From: an archaeon RBG_16_50_20
Lineage (GTDB): Archaea > Thermoproteota > Bathyarchaeia > 40CM-2-53-6
Assembly: GCA_001768965.1 (NCBI GenBank)
Contig: MEMY01000011.1
Location: 1-12,559 of the forward strand
Direction of reading: 5' to 3'
DNA: 12,559 nucleotides
The notes below the pieces were generated by a model, which worked only from the letters and a program-made list of their open reading frames with translations, did not search any database and was not told the origin of the DNA. Every line of letters begins with the position of its first letter. Within the stretch, counting starts at the first letter, position 1. The position numbers and the translations under genes were made by a program. This document shows positions 1-6,876 of the stretch, piece after piece.

Positions 1-74
1 AGTTTAGGTGAGCGGGTTCGAAATCAGTAGCACAGGCGAGAAGTAACGATCAGCAGCTGTTGCCAGCTAGTTTG

Positions 75-215
75 CTATTGCCGTTGCGCATCTTCATTCA
101 GAAGATACTCTTGCACCTCAGCGATACCCTGCCTGAGAAGGTCGGCGAACTCCGGCATCTCGTAGTAGTAAGCGAGAGTTCCGCCTAGGTCAAATAGAAC
201 AGTATCCTTCTTCAC
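75..215 (-). pseudogene. N-terminal remnant of a HAD-family hydrolase
   Basis: A short reading frame begins with GTG at 215, just after an in-frame TGA, and ends at a TAG at 75-77, giving 46 residues. It opens with a hydrophobic strand followed by FDLGGTL (residues 8-14), which is HAD motif I with the nucleophile Asp; the second Asp of the usual DxDxT is Gly here, as in some family members. A helical cap-like start follows. HAD hydrolases are normally about 200 residues or more, so motifs II, III and IV are missing. Reading past the stop in all three frames to the window edge meets further stops and nothing HAD-like. I infer a truncated, probably non-functional gene; a sequencing error or a frameshift joining coding sequence outside the window is the alternative. 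It lies about 70 bp downstream of the SRP RNA on the same strand and might be cotranscribed by read-through. Confidence 0.6.
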
Positions 216-285
216 AAGCGCTCAGCTGTCACGAGAATTCTCCTATTGTCAACTTGATCTAGATGAAATGTTCGACCAAATGAAA

Positions 286-613
286 TGGCGATGGCAGCAT
301 CCCCGTTGAATTGGCATTCCTCGCCATAGCGGTTTCTCCAGAATCTTCTAAACCCTGTTATCCCATCAGCGCCTTGGCGCTCGCCTTACGATTGCTCTCT
401 TCCGAGCCTCATCGGTTTCGACGATGAAGAGATGAATCCTTCCCTTCAGAAGGGCCCTCTCTTACGCTGGCCCGATAGGGCAGAGTCTCATCGTTGACCC
501 TGAAGGCCTACCGTGGTCCGGAGCTACCTCTCCCTCGGGTTAACGGGTCCCCGCGTGTAGCCGATTTCGGGTCACAGGGAACGGCTGGCTCCCCGATCCT
601 CCTGCCATCGCCA
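286..613 (-). ncRNA. ffs: Archaeal signal recognition particle RNA (7S/SRP RNA)
   Basis: This is the RNA scaffold of SRP, which binds SRP19 and SRP54 and targets signal-sequence-bearing ribosomes to the membrane. Reading the minus strand, the 5' end GGCGATGGCAG (612 to 602) pairs perfectly with the 3' end CTGCCATCGCC (297 to 287), forming the terminal helix 1 typical of archaea. Near the 5' end, the Alu-like part (about 540-580 on the plus strand) carries the conserved CCCTGTGACCCGAAA...GGCTACACGCGGGG pattern and CCCGAGGG of helices 3 and 4. Helix 8 is at 390-413: GATGAGGCTC, a GGAA tetraloop (400-403), GAGAGCAATC, matching the universally conserved SRP54-binding AGG...GGAA...AGCA signature. 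Total length of about 326 nt fits archaeal SRP RNA (about 300). A TATA box lies 27 bp upstream of the inferred 5' end. The exact ends are inferred from helix pairing. Confidence 0.93.
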
Positions 614-635
614 ATTCAGTCTCACGTTAAGTTGT

Positions 636-643
636 CATATAAA
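636..643 (-). promoter_or_regulatory. TATA box of the SRP RNA gene
   Basis: On the minus strand this reads TTTATATG. Its centre is about 27 bp upstream of the first base of SRP RNA helix 1 (612), the standard archaeal TBP spacing. The segment 613-635 between box and RNA has no other feature. Confidence 0.8.
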
Positions 644-666
644 CACGGCAGTGCGACTTGGCAAGA

Positions 667-1590
667 TCAAGCTGCAATCGCATCAAGCATCATGCAAGCT
701 TCGCAGAGTTGATGCGGTGTAGGGTCTCCGCATTTGGCGCATTCATTTAGTTCTGCAACTGGCGCGGTTTGGCTCAAGAGTTCTCTAAGTCTTTCAGCTG
801 TTCTTTGGAGCGTGAACTTGGAGCCAGGATGCTTCTGATCCAACTGGTTCAGGAAGTTTCGAATATCATTCCTCAAGGCTGCGTTACCATGCGGACATGT
901 GATACTCTGAAAATCGAACCCGTTCAAGTAAGCGTAGAGAACCACCTCTTTCTCGGGTATGTCGCAGAGAGGTTTGATTCGCGTCAGGAACTTGCCGCGA
1001 GGGTCATGAAGAACCGGCCCTGAACGCACGATTCTCCACGGATCGCCGTGAAGCATGTTCAAGAGAACGGTCTGAACCTCATCATCCAGATTGTGCGCCG
1101 TAGCAATCTTTGTCGCACCAACCATCTGTGCGGCTCTATTGATCGCCTTCCTACGAAAGACACCGCAGTGTGAACAGGGAGTTTGACCTAGATGCATCCC
1201 AGCGATTTCATCAGTGGTTATCCCGAAAAGGTCATGATATGATACCACAAACTGCTCCACGCACAGCTTTTCGCAAGCCTTCCGAGCGATGTCAAGAGCT
1301 TCATCTCGATAACCCCTGATCCCCTCATCAACGCTGACTGCGGTGATCTTGCTCCTTGGGAAGCGGTTCTCCATCTTGACCAAGAGGTTGAGGAGAGTCA
1401 GACTGTCCTTGCCGCCGGAAACGGCTACGGCGATGTGGTCGTTGAACTTCAGCATATCATTCTCTGTGACGGTTCTGCGAACTCGCTCCTCTACTGCCTT
1501 TCGAAAGCATTTCGAGCAGAATGAAGCGCCTTCATGCCCTCGGGTGTAGATTGCGTCTGCCGGGCAATACCGGCACTGCGCCTTCTCCAA
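667..1590 (-). CDS. ncsA: NcsA/TtuA-family tRNA 2-thiouridine synthase
   Basis: This cytoplasmic ATP-dependent sulfurtransferase replaces the C2 oxygen of a tRNA uridine with sulfur. By family it acts at wobble U34 (NcsA/Ncs6) or at position 54 (TtuA), using a ubiquitin-like protein (SAMP/TtuB type) as sulfur carrier. The protein has 307 residues, the usual length. N-terminal zinc ligands are C6-x2-C9 and C25-x2-C28. The PP-loop SGGKDS at 58-63 binds and adenylates. C139-x2-C142 and C232 match the three cysteines that hold the Fe-S cluster or form the catalytic pair in TtuA. A C-terminal zinc knuckle is C284-x2-C287 with C296-x2-C299. All key residues are present, so it should be active. It starts with ATG at 1590, 4 bp after the stop of the membrane protease gene, so the two are probably one transcript. 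Position 34 versus 54 specificity cannot be told from sequence alone. Confidence 0.93.
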   Translation of the reverse strand: MEKAQCRYCPADAIYTRGHEGASFCSKCFRKAVEERVRRTVTENDMLKFNDHIAVAVSGGKDSLTLLNLLVKMENRFPRSKITAVSVDEGIRGYRDEALDIARKACEKLCVEQFVVSYHDLFGITTDEIAGMHLGQTPCSHCGVFRRKAINRAAQMVGATKIATAHNLDDEVQTVLLNMLHGDPWRIVRSGPVLHDPRGKFLTRIKPLCDIPEKEVVLYAYLNGFDFQSITCPHGNAALRNDIRNFLNQLDQKHPGSKFTLQRTAERLRELLSQTAPVAELNECAKCGDPTPHQLCEACMMLDAIAA

Positions 1591-1594
1591 CCTG

Positions 1595-2767
1595 CTAGTA
1601 CCTCAGGAAGCCAAACCTGAGCAAAGACAATCCAATATTCAAGATGAGAAGCGAGTAGGCGGCGACATTTGCCACAGTCCTAATCTGCTTTGTTTTCCGA
1701 ATGCCGAAAACGTTCAGAAGCGTTTCTAGGAACTTGTCCCCGTCAAAAGGGTACATGGGAAGCATGTTGATCAGGGCTACACTGACGAGCACAATTGAAA
1801 GCCAGAATTCGGCGCGAAGAAGGATGTTAGGAAAGTCGCTCGACAGGAAGGGCAACTTCGGATTGTACAGGATATCCTCAGTAAGATCGCTGATGCCGAT
1901 AATCGCGCGGGTGGAATTGTTCTGATCTGCCCCGGTCCTGACAGGAAAACTCCCCCTTTGAGTTCCTATCACAACCTCCTGTCCGGGACTTACCCCGGAC
2001 ATATAGCGCCTGAGATCTGCTAACCCAGAAATTCTCGTGCCATTGATACTGGTCACTGTGTCGCCCGCTCTAAGGCCTGATGAATGTGCGGGGAGATTGT
2101 CAGGGATACTTCCAATTTGTACCCCAGACCCAACAACGTCGTAGAAGGGCGCGATTGTCGCTGGGAAGTTGACGAGGAGAAACACGCAGAGAATTCCAAG
2201 GACCACGTTCGTGAATGAGCCTGCGGCGAATACCCGCAGCTTAGTTGTGTTCTTCGCCCCGCTTAGCTTCTCCTCGTCTGGTTCTACAAATCCACCCATC
2301 AGAACATGGGCGAAGAATGCGCCAGTGGATTTCAGGGGAACACGGTCAACGAGGCTCGCGATTCCGTGAGAGAGCTCATGCGACGCTACAACTATGGAGA
2401 GTGCAAGAACCAGGTATGGAAAGGTCTCAAAGGACACGAACAAACCGGGCAGGGGTACGATGGGTTGAACTGAAACTGCCTGTTCAGCCCTGAAGAACAG
2501 ATTGAGTAGATTCTTCGCGAGAGTGTAGAATATGAACGCCATTGAGCCCACGCCAGTCAGGATGCCAAGGTTCCAAATTGTTCGCCAAGCCCTTGGCCAG
2601 GCTGCGGAAATTTTTCCAATCCAGTTGTTAAATCGCGTCGTCCGATAGATCAGGTATAGTGGGAGACCAGAAACCCCGTACCTCTCCGCTTTGAACGCCC
2701 ACCACGCCACAGTGATGAAGATCCAAATCGCCAGATAGACGGCCGCGAATGAAATGACTGGCTCCAT
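1595..2767 (-). CDS. Site-2 protease family (M50) membrane metalloprotease with PDZ domain
   Basis: An intramembrane zinc protease of 390 residues, of the S2P/RseP type, which cleaves membrane-bound substrates within or next to the bilayer. HELSH at 130-134 gives the two zinc His and the catalytic Glu; the third ligand motif, N-x-L-P followed by PFDGD, is at 334-343. Hydrophobic segments are at about 5-25, 68-90, 110-130, 178-200, 320-340 and 365-385. Between the two catalytic halves lies a PDZ-like domain (about 215-275, with the AHSSGLRAGD...INGTRI signature), which gates substrate access in relatives. It starts with ATG at 2767. The gene is divergent from cutA across about 57 bp and is followed by ncsA with a 4-bp gap. 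The likely role is regulated proteolysis of a membrane-tethered factor or clearance of signal-peptide remnants; the substrate is unknown. The tie to tRNA thiolation is only positional. Confidence 0.92.
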   Translation of the reverse strand: MEPVISFAAVYLAIWIFITVAWWAFKAERYGVSGLPLYLIYRTTRFNNWIGKISAAWPRAWRTIWNLGILTGVGSMAFIFYTLAKNLLNLFFRAEQAVSVQPIVPLPGLFVSFETFPYLVLALSIVVASHELSHGIASLVDRVPLKSTGAFFAHVLMGGFVEPDEEKLSGAKNTTKLRVFAAGSFTNVVLGILCVFLLVNFPATIAPFYDVVGSGVQIGSIPDNLPAHSSGLRAGDTVTSINGTRISGLADLRRYMSGVSPGQEVVIGTQRGSFPVRTGADQNNSTRAIIGISDLTEDILYNPKLPFLSSDFPNILLRAEFWLSIVLVSVALINMLPMYPFDGDKFLETLLNVFGIRKTKQIRTVANVAAYSLLILNIGLSLLRFGFLRY

Positions 2768-2824
2768 TACAAGTCTTCGGCAGTGAAATTAGGGTGTCCA
2801 ACTAAAACCTTTCTGGGATTTGCC

Positions 2825-3139
2825 GTGCCCCGAATCATAGTTCTCTCCACAACTGCAAACGCAAAAGAAGCCAACCGAATCGCAAAAGACCTCGTTGAAC
2901 GAAAACTCGCGGCTTGCGTGAACATCGTACCAATATCCTCCCATTACAGATGGAAAGGAAAGACCGTGCATCACCGCGAATGCTTGATCATCATCAAAAC
3001 GATATCTGAGTTATTCGTGAGAGTGAAGGGAAGAATACTGGCCCTCCACACCTATCAACTGCCCGAGATAGTGGCCCTGAAAATTGAAAACGGATACACA
3101 CCCTATCTCGAATGGATCGACAACAACGTCCGAAAGTAG
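2825..3139 (+). CDS. cutA: CutA1-family divalent-cation tolerance protein
   Basis: A small trimeric cytoplasmic protein of the PII-like ferredoxin fold. The family was named for divalent metal tolerance in E. coli, but its biochemical role in archaea is unsettled. Taking GTG at 2825 gives 104 residues, the family's normal size, beginning with PRIIVLSTT as in typical members. Characteristic motifs are LAACVNI (28-34), HYRWKGK (40-46), HTYQLPEI (75-82) and YLEWI (94-98). An ATG at 2783 in the same frame would add 14 residues that look unlike the family and lie in the divergent promoter region, so the shorter form is preferred. A weak A/T-rich box (about 2798-2806) lies about 24 bp before the GTG, consistent with a leaderless message. 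The gene is divergent from the M50 protease and is followed by a palindrome plus T-tract terminator. Confidence 0.92.
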   Translation: MPRIIVLSTTANAKEANRIAKDLVERKLAACVNIVPISSHYRWKGKTVHHRECLIIIKTISELFVRVKGRILALHTYQLPEIVALKIENGYTPYLEWIDNNVRK

Positions 3140-3169
3140 AGTGATCGTGATACTGGAAACGACATTGAT

Positions 3170-3194
3170 GGGAAATTTCCCGCGATATTTTTTT
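3170..3194 (+). terminator. Palindrome plus T-tract downstream of cutA
   Basis: A perfect 12-bp palindrome GGGAAATTTCCC (3170-3181) is followed by seven consecutive T (3188-3194), about 30 bp after the cutA stop codon. Archaeal termination depends mainly on the T-run. The palindrome could add a hairpin (with a very small loop) or could be an operator for the small ORF that follows. Confidence 0.5.
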
Positions 3195-3241
3195 GAATTT
3201 GGCTTGGAAAGTTCGGGGAACGCTTAATAGGCTGAAAAGTT

Positions 3242-3436
3242 ATGCGCTGCCGCTCAGTCGGGAAAAGTGCGTTGACACCGGAAGAAGAAGATAAGGTCGT
3301 AGAAGCACTCGAGGAACTTCGAATCAACTACAACCTTCGTCAATGGCGAGTCTGCTCACTCATATGCGAATCTCTGGCCGACAAGTTTCGCACCATCGCG
3401 AATAGAGAGCAGAACATCCAGCCGACAACGCCGTGA
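3242..3436 (+). CDS. Small hypothetical protein
   Basis: A 64-residue frame starting with ATG. I do not recognise the family. The protein is predicted to be mostly helical and highly charged: an acidic stretch PEEEDKVVEALEELR (12-26) is followed by NYNLRQWRVCSLICESLADKFRTIA (in the 29-53 region), with two Cys five residues apart. It has no membrane segment or known motif. Codon use is similar to the neighbours and no longer frame overlaps it, which favours real coding. Start choice is uncertain: the best TATA-like string (CTTAATAG, 3223-3230) is only about 15 bp before the ATG, so a TTG at 3272 (54 residues, beginning at the acidic helix) is possible. It faces the winged-helix gene convergently with a 17-bp gap. 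Confidence 0.5.
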   Translation: MRCRSVGKSALTPEEEDKVVEALEELRINYNLRQWRVCSLICESLADKFRTIANREQNIQPTTP

Positions 3437-3453
3437 CCGACGGAGTGCTTTTC

Positions 3454-3735
3454 CTATAGCTCCCTGAATCGCGTATAGAAATCAATTAGGATTCTAGTCT
3501 TCTCTTCTCCTTCGTTCAGGGCGAATATTTTCATGCCCTGATCGAACCTCTCATACAAGATGATCTTTTCTTTCACGAGGGGTTCAACGATTCGGGCTAC
3601 AGTTGAAGGTGACATGCCTAGGAAGTTGGCGAGTGTCGCTTGATTGAAGACCTTCTGGGATCCAGCGTGTTCTAACAAGTATTCGAGCAGTTTGACTTGG
3701 GCTTTGGACTGGAAAACATCCGTTAACTTGGTCAG
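3454..3735 (-). CDS. Small winged helix-turn-helix transcriptional regulator with a non-canonical start
   Basis: A predicted DNA-binding protein of about 93 residues. Counting from CTG at 3735, helix 1 is SKAQVKLLEYLLEH (10-23), the helix-turn-helix is NQATLANFLGMSPSTVARIV (around 31-50), and EKIILYERFDQGMKIFALN forms the wing, followed by a C-terminal helix. The fold is ArsR/MarR-like, and the regulated genes are unknown. No ATG, GTG or TTG occurs in frame before helix 1. The first such codon is TTG at 3678, which would delete helix 1 and break the fold. Upstream the frame runs back to ATT (3741) and then directly to the TAG of pyrH. CTG at 3735 has an AGGGG Shine-Dalgarno-like string about 6 nt before it, so I place the start there; ATT at 3741 is the alternative. 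The gene immediately follows pyrH and is probably cotranscribed with it. Confidence 0.75.
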   Translation of the reverse strand: MTKLTDVFQSKAQVKLLEYLLEHAGSQKVFNQATLANFLGMSPSTVARIVEPLVKEKIILYERFDQGMKIFALNEGEEKTRILIDFYTRFREL

Positions 3736-3744
3736 AGTAATCCC

Positions 3745-4422
3745 CTAACCGTGCACGACGCGTGTTCCGGTCGACTCGTTGCGAAGAGCTTTGAGAAGGT
3801 TGTCAGGTGTTCGGCCATTCAGTATGATTGTTGGTATCTCTGATCGCGCAATTATTCGAAGAGCGAGTGGGTCCATGAGGTCGTACGCTCCGGCCGTAAT
3901 TTCACCTTTTGATAAAATCTGGGCGAGGCGATCAATCGTGACTTCGTCGAGCTTCTTGGCTTTTGGGTCTTTGCTTGGGTCGGCGGTGTAGACTCCGTCG
4001 ACGTCGGTAGCGTTGATGAACAGATCCGCTTGGATAGTCTCTGCGGCGATGGCAGCAACCGCGTTTGTCGAATGACCGGGAGTCAATCCACCCATCGCCA
4101 CGATCTTGCCGGAAGCGAAATAGTGTTTCAATTCATCGATTGTTGTGGGGACTTCAGGGAAGGCATACTCGCCTAACCCGTCGACAAGCAAGCGCGCATT
4201 TAGTCTGCTTGTCAGAATGCCAAGATGGTCGCACAGGGATTCCGGCACGCCCATTTCTCGGGCGGCCTTAATGTAATAACGAGCGATGGGACCGCCACCA
4301 GTCACCACGACAAAGTGGTATTGACCGAGCAATTCTTTGAAGAGCTTAACGTACTCTTCAACGAGGGGATGGTTTTCTTCAAATGAGAAGGCGAAGCCAC
4401 CAAGTTTGATCACGGCTTTCAA
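3745..4422 (-). CDS. pyrH: Uridylate (UMP) kinase, archaeal type
   Basis: Phosphorylates UMP to UDP with ATP in pyrimidine nucleotide synthesis; it is a cytoplasmic hexamer of the amino acid kinase fold. At 225 residues it has the usual archaeal length. Motifs are KLGGFAF near the N-terminus (6-12), the glycine-rich VVTGGGPIARYY (39-50) for phosphate binding, GILTSRLNARLL (68-79), GGLTPGHSTNAVA (111-123), and NATDVDGVYTADP (137-149), the nucleotide-binding signature. It starts with TTG at 4422, giving KAVIKLGG as in relatives. A T/A-rich box (4465-4473) lies about 25 bp before an inferred start of transcription near 4443. It ends in TAG, after which the same frame continues into the winged-helix gene. 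It is divergent from the aRF1 gene across 119 bp. All catalytic motifs look intact. Confidence 0.95.
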   Translation of the reverse strand: MKAVIKLGGFAFSFEENHPLVEEYVKLFKELLGQYHFVVVTGGGPIARYYIKAAREMGVPESLCDHLGILTSRLNARLLVDGLGEYAFPEVPTTIDELKHYFASGKIVAMGGLTPGHSTNAVAAIAAETIQADLFINATDVDGVYTADPSKDPKAKKLDEVTIDRLAQILSKGEITAGAYDLMDPLALRIIARSEIPTIILNGRTPDNLLKALRNESTGTRVVHG

Positions 4423-4464
4423 GAATTGCGCCTTATCTGATACTGTTTACAGGGTGTTATTTGA

Positions 4465-4473
4465 TTTTTTAAG
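4465..4473 (-). promoter_or_regulatory. Probable TATA box of pyrH
   Basis: Reads CTTAAAAAA on the minus strand, centred about 47 bp before the TTG start, implying a leader of about 20 nt. It is the only strong A/T box on this strand in the pyrH/aRF1 divergent region. Confidence 0.5.
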
Positions 4474-4500
4474 CCCACTCGAAACTCGATTAACCAACCT

Positions 4501-4508
4501 ATTTAAAA
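4501..4508 (+). promoter_or_regulatory. TATA box of the aRF1 gene
   Basis: ATTTAAAA, close to the archaeal consensus. It predicts transcription starting near 4530 and a leader of about 12 nt before the ATG at 4542. The short AAGGA string at 4530-4534 lies within this leader. Confidence 0.7.
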
Positions 4509-4541
4509 TCCGGAAGGCTACCATGCGGCAAGGAAATTCCA

Positions 4542-5801
4542 ATGCCCGAATCGAGTTCGGACTCAGTTTCACGTTTCAAGCTTAAGCGGACATTGGAAAC
4601 GCTCGCCTCGAAGGAAGGACGGGGAACTGAACTCATAAGCCTCTACGTCCCACCTGACCGGAAGATCCACGAGGTCATGGGAAACCTCCGGGATGAATAC
4701 GGAACCGCCACCAACATAAAGTCCCGGACAACTCGAAAGAATGTACAAGAAGCAATCGAAAGAACCCTCCAACGACTCAAACTCTTCAAACAGCCCCCAA
4801 AAAATGGCTTGGTGATATTCTGCGGAGCCATTCCCAGGAATGGGCCGGGCACTGAGAGGATGGAGACAAACGTGCTTGAGCCTCCTGAACCTATCAACGT
4901 GTACCTCTATCGTTGCGACGCACGTTTTGTCCTAGAACCGTTGCTCGCGATGGTTAGGGAACGAGACGCGTATGGAGTCTTAGTGATCGACTCAAGCGAT
5001 GCCGTTGTCGCCATGGTCAAAGGTCAGAGGATGGATGTCCTACAAGAGTTCAGTTCGGGGATTCCGGGCAAACATCGAGCTGGGGGCCAATCGGCTAGGA
5101 GATTCGAGCGCATCAGAGAACAGGCGATGAACGATTATTTCCACAGGATCGGAAAACACGCCTATGACCTCTTCAACAAAGAGCAGGCCTTGAAGGGTAT
5201 CATAGTAGGTGGTCCAGGGCCCACGAAGCACGATTTCGTTGAAGGCGACTACCTCAACTATATGCTGAAGGAGAAAATACTCGCAACCGTTGACACCTCC
5301 TACACCGGCCAGCAGGGCGTAGAGGAGATCATCAACAAGAGCCAGGATGTTCTGCGCGGCGTCAGGTACCTGGAAGAGAAGCGCATTGTACAGAAGTTCC
5401 TCTACGAGATTGGTCACGAGACAGGGCTCGGCGTTTACGGTGAAACGCAAGTTCGGAAATACTTGAACGCCGGCGTCGTCGACCTGTTGATTGTTTCTGA
5501 AAAGATGAACATGCTTCATGTCTACACGAAGTGCAAGAACTGTGGGACGGTTGAAGACCATCTTATACCCCAAGCAAATTTTGTGAAGTTCGAGCAGGAC
5601 TTACTCTCTACAGCCTGCAAGAAATGCAACGCAACAGCCCTGTACGTGGAGGAAAGCAAGGATCTAGTAGACGAGCTGCTCGACTTCGCAGAGAAACAGA
5701 ACGCCAACGTGGCGGTCATTTCAACGGAAACAGATGAGGGCGTAATGTTAAAGGACTCATTCGGAGGAATCGCCGCAATCCTACGATACAAAGTATCCTA
5801 A
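4542..5801 (+). CDS. prf1: Peptide chain release factor aRF1
   Basis: The single archaeal class I release factor. It recognises all three stop codons in the ribosomal A site and triggers peptidyl-tRNA hydrolysis; it is homologous to eukaryotic eRF1 and Dom34. The protein has 419 residues, standard for aRF1. The N domain has the stop-decoding TNIKS (57-61) and YRCDARF (123-129, the YxCxxxF motif). The M domain has the catalytic GGQ (181-183) in the context GIPGKHRAGGQSARRFER. The C domain, which binds the GTPase aEF1A acting as the RF3 equivalent, contains a mini-domain with Cys331, 334, 359 and 362 likely to bind zinc. All functional motifs are intact. ATG at 4542 fits the TATA box; an upstream ATG at 4523 is in another frame. 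It is divergent from pyrH, and the downstream dehydratase gene is 73 bp away. Confidence 0.97.
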   Translation: MPESSSDSVSRFKLKRTLETLASKEGRGTELISLYVPPDRKIHEVMGNLRDEYGTATNIKSRTTRKNVQEAIERTLQRLKLFKQPPKNGLVIFCGAIPRNGPGTERMETNVLEPPEPINVYLYRCDARFVLEPLLAMVRERDAYGVLVIDSSDAVVAMVKGQRMDVLQEFSSGIPGKHRAGGQSARRFERIREQAMNDYFHRIGKHAYDLFNKEQALKGIIVGGPGPTKHDFVEGDYLNYMLKEKILATVDTSYTGQQGVEEIINKSQDVLRGVRYLEEKRIVQKFLYEIGHETGLGVYGETQVRKYLNAGVVDLLIVSEKMNMLHVYTKCKNCGTVEDHLIPQANFVKFEQDLLSTACKKCNATALYVEESKDLVDELLDFAEKQNANVAVISTETDEGVMLKDSFGGIAAILRYKVS

Positions 5802-5874
5802 GCGTAGCTCGCAGGAATTTGCGCTATCTTCTTCCGTCTAAACCCTTATTCACAAAATCGCTAGGGAACAACTC

Positions 5875-6831
5875 ATGGCAAGCGACCTAAAACCAACATT
5901 AAGGGAAATAGAGGAAGCTTCCGAGCGAATAGAGGGGATCGCGTGGCGAACGCCCCTTTTGCCGGCTAGTAGGCATGATACAGGCACTCTTCTGAAGTTG
6001 GAATGCCTGCAACGCAATGGCAGCTTCAAGATTCGCGGCGCTTGGAACCGAATGAGTCGAACTAAAGCCGAAGAGCGAGACAGAGGTTTCGTCACAGTTA
6101 GCGCCGGAAATCACGGACAGGCGGTGGCTTGGTGCGCGAGGCATTTGGGTAGTAAATGCACTGTCTGGGTTCCCGACGACGCCGTGGAAAAGAAAGTCAA
6201 AGCTATGGAGGCTATGGGCGCCATGGTCCAGCGAATGCCTGAAGTCGAAATCATGAACTCGATGACCGATGACCGATGGCAGAAGGCCAGGGAGACTTAC
6301 ATTCACCCATTCGGCGACCGATATGTGATTGCTGGGCAGGGGACGGTTGGACTTGAGATCATTCAGGACTTTCCCCAGGTTAAAACTGTCATCGTACCCG
6401 TTGGTGGAGGCGGCTTAATTTCCGGCATAGGCACGGCCATCAAAAGCACGAAACCCGATGTTAAGATCTATGGAGTTCAAGCTGAACTGGCGGCGCCTAT
6501 CATTAGGTCATTCAAAAGCGGGAGACCAGAACGTATTGAATCTGGAAAGACTTTTGCCGACGGCGTTGCAGCAGACCGGGTTTTCAGCTATATGTGGCCG
6601 ATAATGCAGGAGGTCATGGATGGAGCTCTTGCAGTTTCGGAGGAGGAAATGCGAGCTGCAATCAGGCACCTGGCGAATGAAGTGCACGTTGTCGCAGAAG
6701 GAGCAGGTTCTGCAGCTCTCGCGGCAGCATGGAAGTACTCGAGTCAACTGGACAAACCGGTCGCGTGCATTGTCTCCGGCGGCAACATAGACAATGTCGT
6801 CTTGAGTAATATCCTCAGCCAAAAGGAGTAG
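5875..6831 (+). CDS. PLP-dependent threonine/serine dehydratase (TdcB/serine racemase-like)
   Basis: A fold-type II pyridoxal-phosphate enzyme of 318 residues, likely to deaminate threonine to 2-oxobutanoate (isoleucine precursor) or serine to pyruvate, or to racemise serine. The Schiff-base lysine is K52 in GSFKIRGAWNRM (49-60). SAGNHGQ (76-82) is the substrate-carboxylate loop, PVGGGGLISG (175-184) holds the PLP phosphate, and SGGN (301-304) contacts the pyridine ring. It lacks the C-terminal ACT regulatory domain of biosynthetic IlvA, so it resembles the short catabolic (TdcB) or racemase type and should not be feedback-inhibited by isoleucine through that domain. ATG at 5875 follows a weak A/T box (CCTTATTC, near 5848) by 27 bp, compatible with a leaderless message. 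It converges on the uS11 gene. Substrate cannot be fixed from sequence. Confidence 0.92.
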   Translation: MASDLKPTLREIEEASERIEGIAWRTPLLPASRHDTGTLLKLECLQRNGSFKIRGAWNRMSRTKAEERDRGFVTVSAGNHGQAVAWCARHLGSKCTVWVPDDAVEKKVKAMEAMGAMVQRMPEVEIMNSMTDDRWQKARETYIHPFGDRYVIAGQGTVGLEIIQDFPQVKTVIVPVGGGGLISGIGTAIKSTKPDVKIYGVQAELAAPIIRSFKSGRPERIESGKTFADGVAADRVFSYMWPIMQEVMDGALAVSEEEMRAAIRHLANEVHVVAEGAGSAALAAAWKYSSQLDKPVACIVSGGNIDNVVLSNILSQKE

Positions 6832-6852
6832 ACATTCTTAGCGTCGTCAGTT

Positions 6853-6871
6853 CAATAGCTTCGGCTAATTG
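6853..6871. terminator. Stem-loop with CTTCGG loop between convergent genes
   Basis: CAATAGC-TTCG-GCTAATTG forms a 7-bp stem with one bulged base, closed on the plus strand by the extra-stable C(UUCG)G tetraloop. It lies 22 bp after the dehydratase stop and 6 bp from the uS11 stop. No T-run follows, so a terminator or 3'-end stabiliser role is only inferred. Confidence 0.35.
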
Positions 6872-6876
6872 GTCGA

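Noticed and set aside
11..26. AGCGGGTTCGAAATCA resembles a tRNA T-arm and might be a tRNA end or att site
   Set aside because: The stem before the loop (GCGGG) does not pair with the bases after it (TCAGT), position 61 is wrong, and no acceptor, anticodon or D arm can be drawn nearby.
494..712. 72-codon plus-strand frame
   Set aside because: It lies antisense to the SRP RNA and runs into the 3' end of ncsA; the conserved RNA structure explains the region and the peptide looks like nothing known.
3454..4422. Pyrrolysine (TAG) read-through joining UMP kinase to the winged-helix protein
   Set aside because: UMP kinase is already full length at 225 residues, and many genes in the window end in TAG, so genome-wide TAG decoding as an amino acid is unlikely; an alternative start codon is simpler.
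5040..5573. 177-codon minus-strand frame inside the aRF1 gene
   Set aside because: A shadow frame: aRF1 on the plus strand has all its diagnostic motifs across this span.
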